A program made the translations under genes and the position numbers. Below, piece after piece: positions 62,275 through 64,000 of a stretch of 64,000 bases of DNA (position 1 is the stretch's first letter; each line of letters opens with the position of its first letter). This DNA comes from Deinococcus arcticus (lineage in GTDB: Bacteria > Deinococcota > Deinococci > Deinococcales > Deinococcaceae). The DNA is taken from positions 62,001-126,000 of the forward strand of contig NZ_PYSV01000002.1 in the NCBI RefSeq assembly GCF_003028415.1, written 5' to 3'. A model generated the notes under the pieces. It made no database searches. It was not told where the DNA came from and saw nothing but the letters and a program-made list of their open reading frames with translations.

Positions 62275-63186
62275 ATGTGGCCGCCCGAGCTGCGGGCAGC
62301 CTTCCCCGGGGCCCGCGTGCTTGAAACCTGGACCGGCGAGGGCGCCGCCTTCGCGCGCTACCGCAGTCCCGGTGGGCCCCTGTTTCTGAAGTATTTGCCT
62401 GCCGGCTGGCGCAACCCGCGCGCGGCCGAGCGCCTGCGCCGGGAAAGCCGTTACCTGCGCGAGCTGGCGCCGCACGCACCTGTGTCCCACGCCCCGCACC
62501 TGCACAGCGCCGCGCGGGCCGAGCCGCCCCTGGCCCACCTGCTCACAGTGGACCGCACAGACGCCACCTGGGGCTGGGGCGCCTTTGTCACCGATGCCCA
62601 GCGCGAGGGGGCCCTGCTGGACGTGGTGCGCCTACTGGCCGGGCTGCACGCTTTCTGGGCCGGCCCGGGCCAGCCGATGCTGAAAGGGCGCTGGACCTGG
62701 CAACCGCAGGAGGTGCTGGCCCGCAGCGCCCCGGTGTCCCCGCCAGACGCCGCTGGGCCGGGCGCGGCCGAGGCCCTGCGGGCGGCGGCGCAGGCCCTGC
62801 CCAGTCTGCTGGCGCGGGCCCCGGTGTGGACCCTGGTGCACGGCGACATTCACGCCGGGCAGGTGCTGTGGCCCCGCGACGGCGGTCCACCGGAACTGAT
62901 TGATTACGGACAGCTGCACCCCAGCGTGCCCGGCGAGGACCTGGCACATCTGCTGGCGCTGCGCCTGGACCCGGCCGAGCGTACCCGCCTGGGCCCGGCC
63001 CTGCGCGCCGCGTACGGGGAGGCGCTGGCCGACCGGGGCCTGCGCCTGTCGGCGGCCGAACTGGCCGCGCAGGAACGGGCAGGTCTGGCCCTGAACCTCC
63101 TGTCCACGGCCCGGCAGGCCCAGCGCCGCGAGAGCAGTGGCGTGCAGCAGGCCCTGGCGGCCGCCGTGGCCGCGTGGTGGGAGTAA
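62275..63186 (+). CDS. APH-type phosphotransferase
   Basis: 303-aa protein of the aminoglycoside-phosphotransferase/choline-kinase fold. The catalytic loop is LVHGDIHAGQVLW (Brenner motif HGDxHxGN with Gln in place of Asn), then the metal Asp in ELIDYGQLHPSVPGEDLAHLLAL. An N-lobe with FLKYLP supplies the ATP lysine. The ATG at 62275 is a choice; the frame is open to 62008. It may phosphorylate a small molecule or protein; the substrate cannot be read from the sequence. It stands 37 bp upstream of the convergent AlkZ-like gene. Confidence 0.82.
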   Translation: MWPPELRAAFPGARVLETWTGEGAAFARYRSPGGPLFLKYLPAGWRNPRAAERLRRESRYLRELAPHAPVSHAPHLHSAARAEPPLAHLLTVDRTDATWGWGAFVTDAQREGALLDVVRLLAGLHAFWAGPGQPMLKGRWTWQPQEVLARSAPVSPPDAAGPGAAEALRAAAQALPSLLARAPVWTLVHGDIHAGQVLWPRDGGPPELIDYGQLHPSVPGEDLAHLLALRLDPAERTRLGPALRAAYGEALADRGLRLSAAELAAQERAGLALNLLSTARQAQRRESSGVQQALAAAVAAWWE

Positions 63187-63202
63187 GACGGATTCCGAAA
63201 AG
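63185..63202. repeat. solo end of a family I element
   Basis: AAGACGGATTCCGAAAAG matches the inverted terminal end of family I (copy G right end reads ACGGGTTCCGAAAAG in reverse). Nothing of the interior follows, so it is a remnant or a chance match directly at the stop of the phosphotransferase gene. Confidence 0.4.
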
Positions 63203-63223
63203 AGGCGTTGAACCGCGACAGGC

Positions 63224-64000
63224 TCAGCCCTCCACCACCTGCACGTCGGCAGCGTCCAGAAAGGTGCGGTAGCGCGCCAGTTCGGTCTTCAGGCTGCGGG
63301 TGAACGCGGCGGTGCGGCGCACGCCGGGCACCAGCCCCACCTCGGCCACCAGGGCCGGGCCATCCAGGCGCAGGTTGGCCCAGCCCACCGCCCGCTCCCC
63401 CTGAAAGACAGGCAGCGCGTAGTAGCCCAGCCGCCGCCTGGGGGCCGGGGTGTACGCCTCGAAGCGGTAGGTCCAGCCGTGCAGGTGCGCAAAGCGGCGG
63501 CGGTCCCACACCAGCGGATCGAAAGGACCCACCACGCGCACCCCGCGTGGGGTGTCAGCCTCCAGGGTCCACGCGGCCGGCCACACGTAGCGCACGCCGT
63601 CCACCACGGCGCCCGCCAGTTCCCCGCGCACGGCTGTGCGAAAGGCGGCCCGCAGCGCCCCGTGCAGGTGCGGAAAGCCGAGGTGCGAGAGCCCCACCAG
63701 ATAGCCCAGGCTGGCTTCGGGCAGCGGGCCATACAGTTCGGCCAGCAGATGCACGGCGCCGCGCAGGCGGTCCGGTTCGGGCAGAGGGTTCAGGCGCAGC
63801 GCGGCCAGATGGGGGGCCGGACCATACACCCGCACGCCCCGCGCCCGGCGCACCACCCGCGCCTCGCCCCGGCGGTGCAGGGCCTCCAGCACACGGGTCG
63901 CCGCGCTGGATTGCCCGCCCCAGGCATTCACCACGCCCCCGCGCCCCAGCTGGGCCGCCGCCTGCCGGGGATGCAGTTCACCCGCCTCCTCCAGCAGCGC
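63224..64000 (-). CDS. AlkZ/YcaQ-like winged-helix DNA glycosylase family protein (partial)
   Basis: C-terminal 258 residues of a protein whose start lies beyond the window. It fits the AlkZ/YcaQ (HTH_42) family of DNA glycosylases that unhook interstrand crosslinks and remove bulky alkylation: winged-helix pieces (RVLEALHRRGEARVV), GFPHLHGALRAAF, then the conserved VVGPFDPLVWDRRRFAHLHGWTYRFEAYTPAPRRRLGYYALPVF, near-diagnostic for the family. The catalytic QxQ/QxD motif would be in the N-terminal part or just upstream and cannot be checked here. It would suit a radiation-resistant genus. Confidence 0.8.
   Translation of the reverse strand, partial: ALLEEAGELHPRQAAAQLGRGGVVNAWGGQSSAATRVLEALHRRGEARVVRRARGVRVYGPAPHLAALRLNPLPEPDRLRGAVHLLAELYGPLPEASLGYLVGLSHLGFPHLHGALRAAFRTAVRGELAGAVVDGVRYVWPAAWTLEADTPRGVRVVGPFDPLVWDRRRFAHLHGWTYRFEAYTPAPRRRLGYYALPVFQGERAVGWANLRLDGPALVAEVGLVPGVRRTAAFTRSLKTELARYRTFLDAADVQVVEG

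Overview
The window is high-GC, gene-dense chromosomal DNA that most likely comes from a Deinococcus species. The pointers are the GC-rich codon use, many genes with a TANNNT -10 box only 5-10 bases before the start codon (leaderless transcripts, common in Deinococcus), a CarH-type B12 photoreceptor beside carotenoid genes, an M29 aminopeptidase, a Cys-His-His CsoR of the Thermus type, and abundant small non-coding repeats. The genus call is an inference from gene content, not from a database match.

Layout. 1-3.2 kb: plus-strand operon (Nudix hydrolase, lipoprotein, small ORF, disrupted histidine phosphatase, DinB-like protein, alpha/beta hydrolase). 3.2-4.3 kb: lower-GC islet with an orphan gene and an IS66 remnant. 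4.3-7.7 kb (minus): ftsY, a glutaredoxin-like protein, and a membrane Ser/Thr kinase with an NHL propeller, divergent from a large orphan protein and a glycosyltransferase. 10.8-12.5 kb: LacI regulator with its operator and a secreted protein. 12.7-16.8 kb: proC, prmA-rsmE, recO, a small zinc protein and a cold-shock protein. 17-22.9 kb: MgtC, then proline catabolism (GntR regulator, proline dehydrogenase, membrane protein, NmrA-like protein, P5C dehydrogenase). 23.2-27.2 kb: secreted subtilisin-like protease and a secreted propeller-like protein. 27.2-31.5 kb: carotenoid desaturase, UbiA prenyltransferase, CarH and an NAD-binding protein. 31.5-38 kb: DUF305 protein, two-component pair, copA, copZ and csoR. 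38-42.2 kb: membrane protein, purU, M29 aminopeptidase and three small genes. 42.4-48.6 kb: a 1043-residue acetoacetate-decarboxylase-like/flavoprotein fusion, a membrane GGDEF protein and a C39-like protease. 48.7-57.8 kb: prfC, a SIMPL protein, a broken histone-deacetylase-like gene, an HtrA-like protease, a LuxR-type regulator, a TPR-GGDEF-EAL protein, a phosphoesterase and tRNA-Pro. 58.5-64 kb: recX, rpsT, glmM, a phosphotransferase and a partial AlkZ/YcaQ-like gene.

The most notable content is three families of very small non-autonomous mobile elements. Family I has seven full copies of 135-177 bp with inverted ends around ACGGATTCCG, each flanked by a 3-bp TGA or TCA duplication. Family II has five copies of 118-145 bp, and family III one copy of 133 bp; both point to TA duplications. 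Three genes are interrupted. In each case, removing the element(s) with one target copy joins the codons back into one frame, which fixes the boundaries. Several copies sit exactly on stop codons (recX, the response regulator, rpsT) and leave the protein unchanged, and one supplies the last residues of the proline-operon regulator.

Functional groupings: proline catabolism under a GntR regulator with an operator at its own promoter; copper export and sensing (CopA, CopZ, CsoR) with operator-like palindromes on both promoters; light-regulated carotenoid modification; and translation or recombination housekeeping (ftsY, prmA, rsmE, recO, recX, prfC, rpsT).
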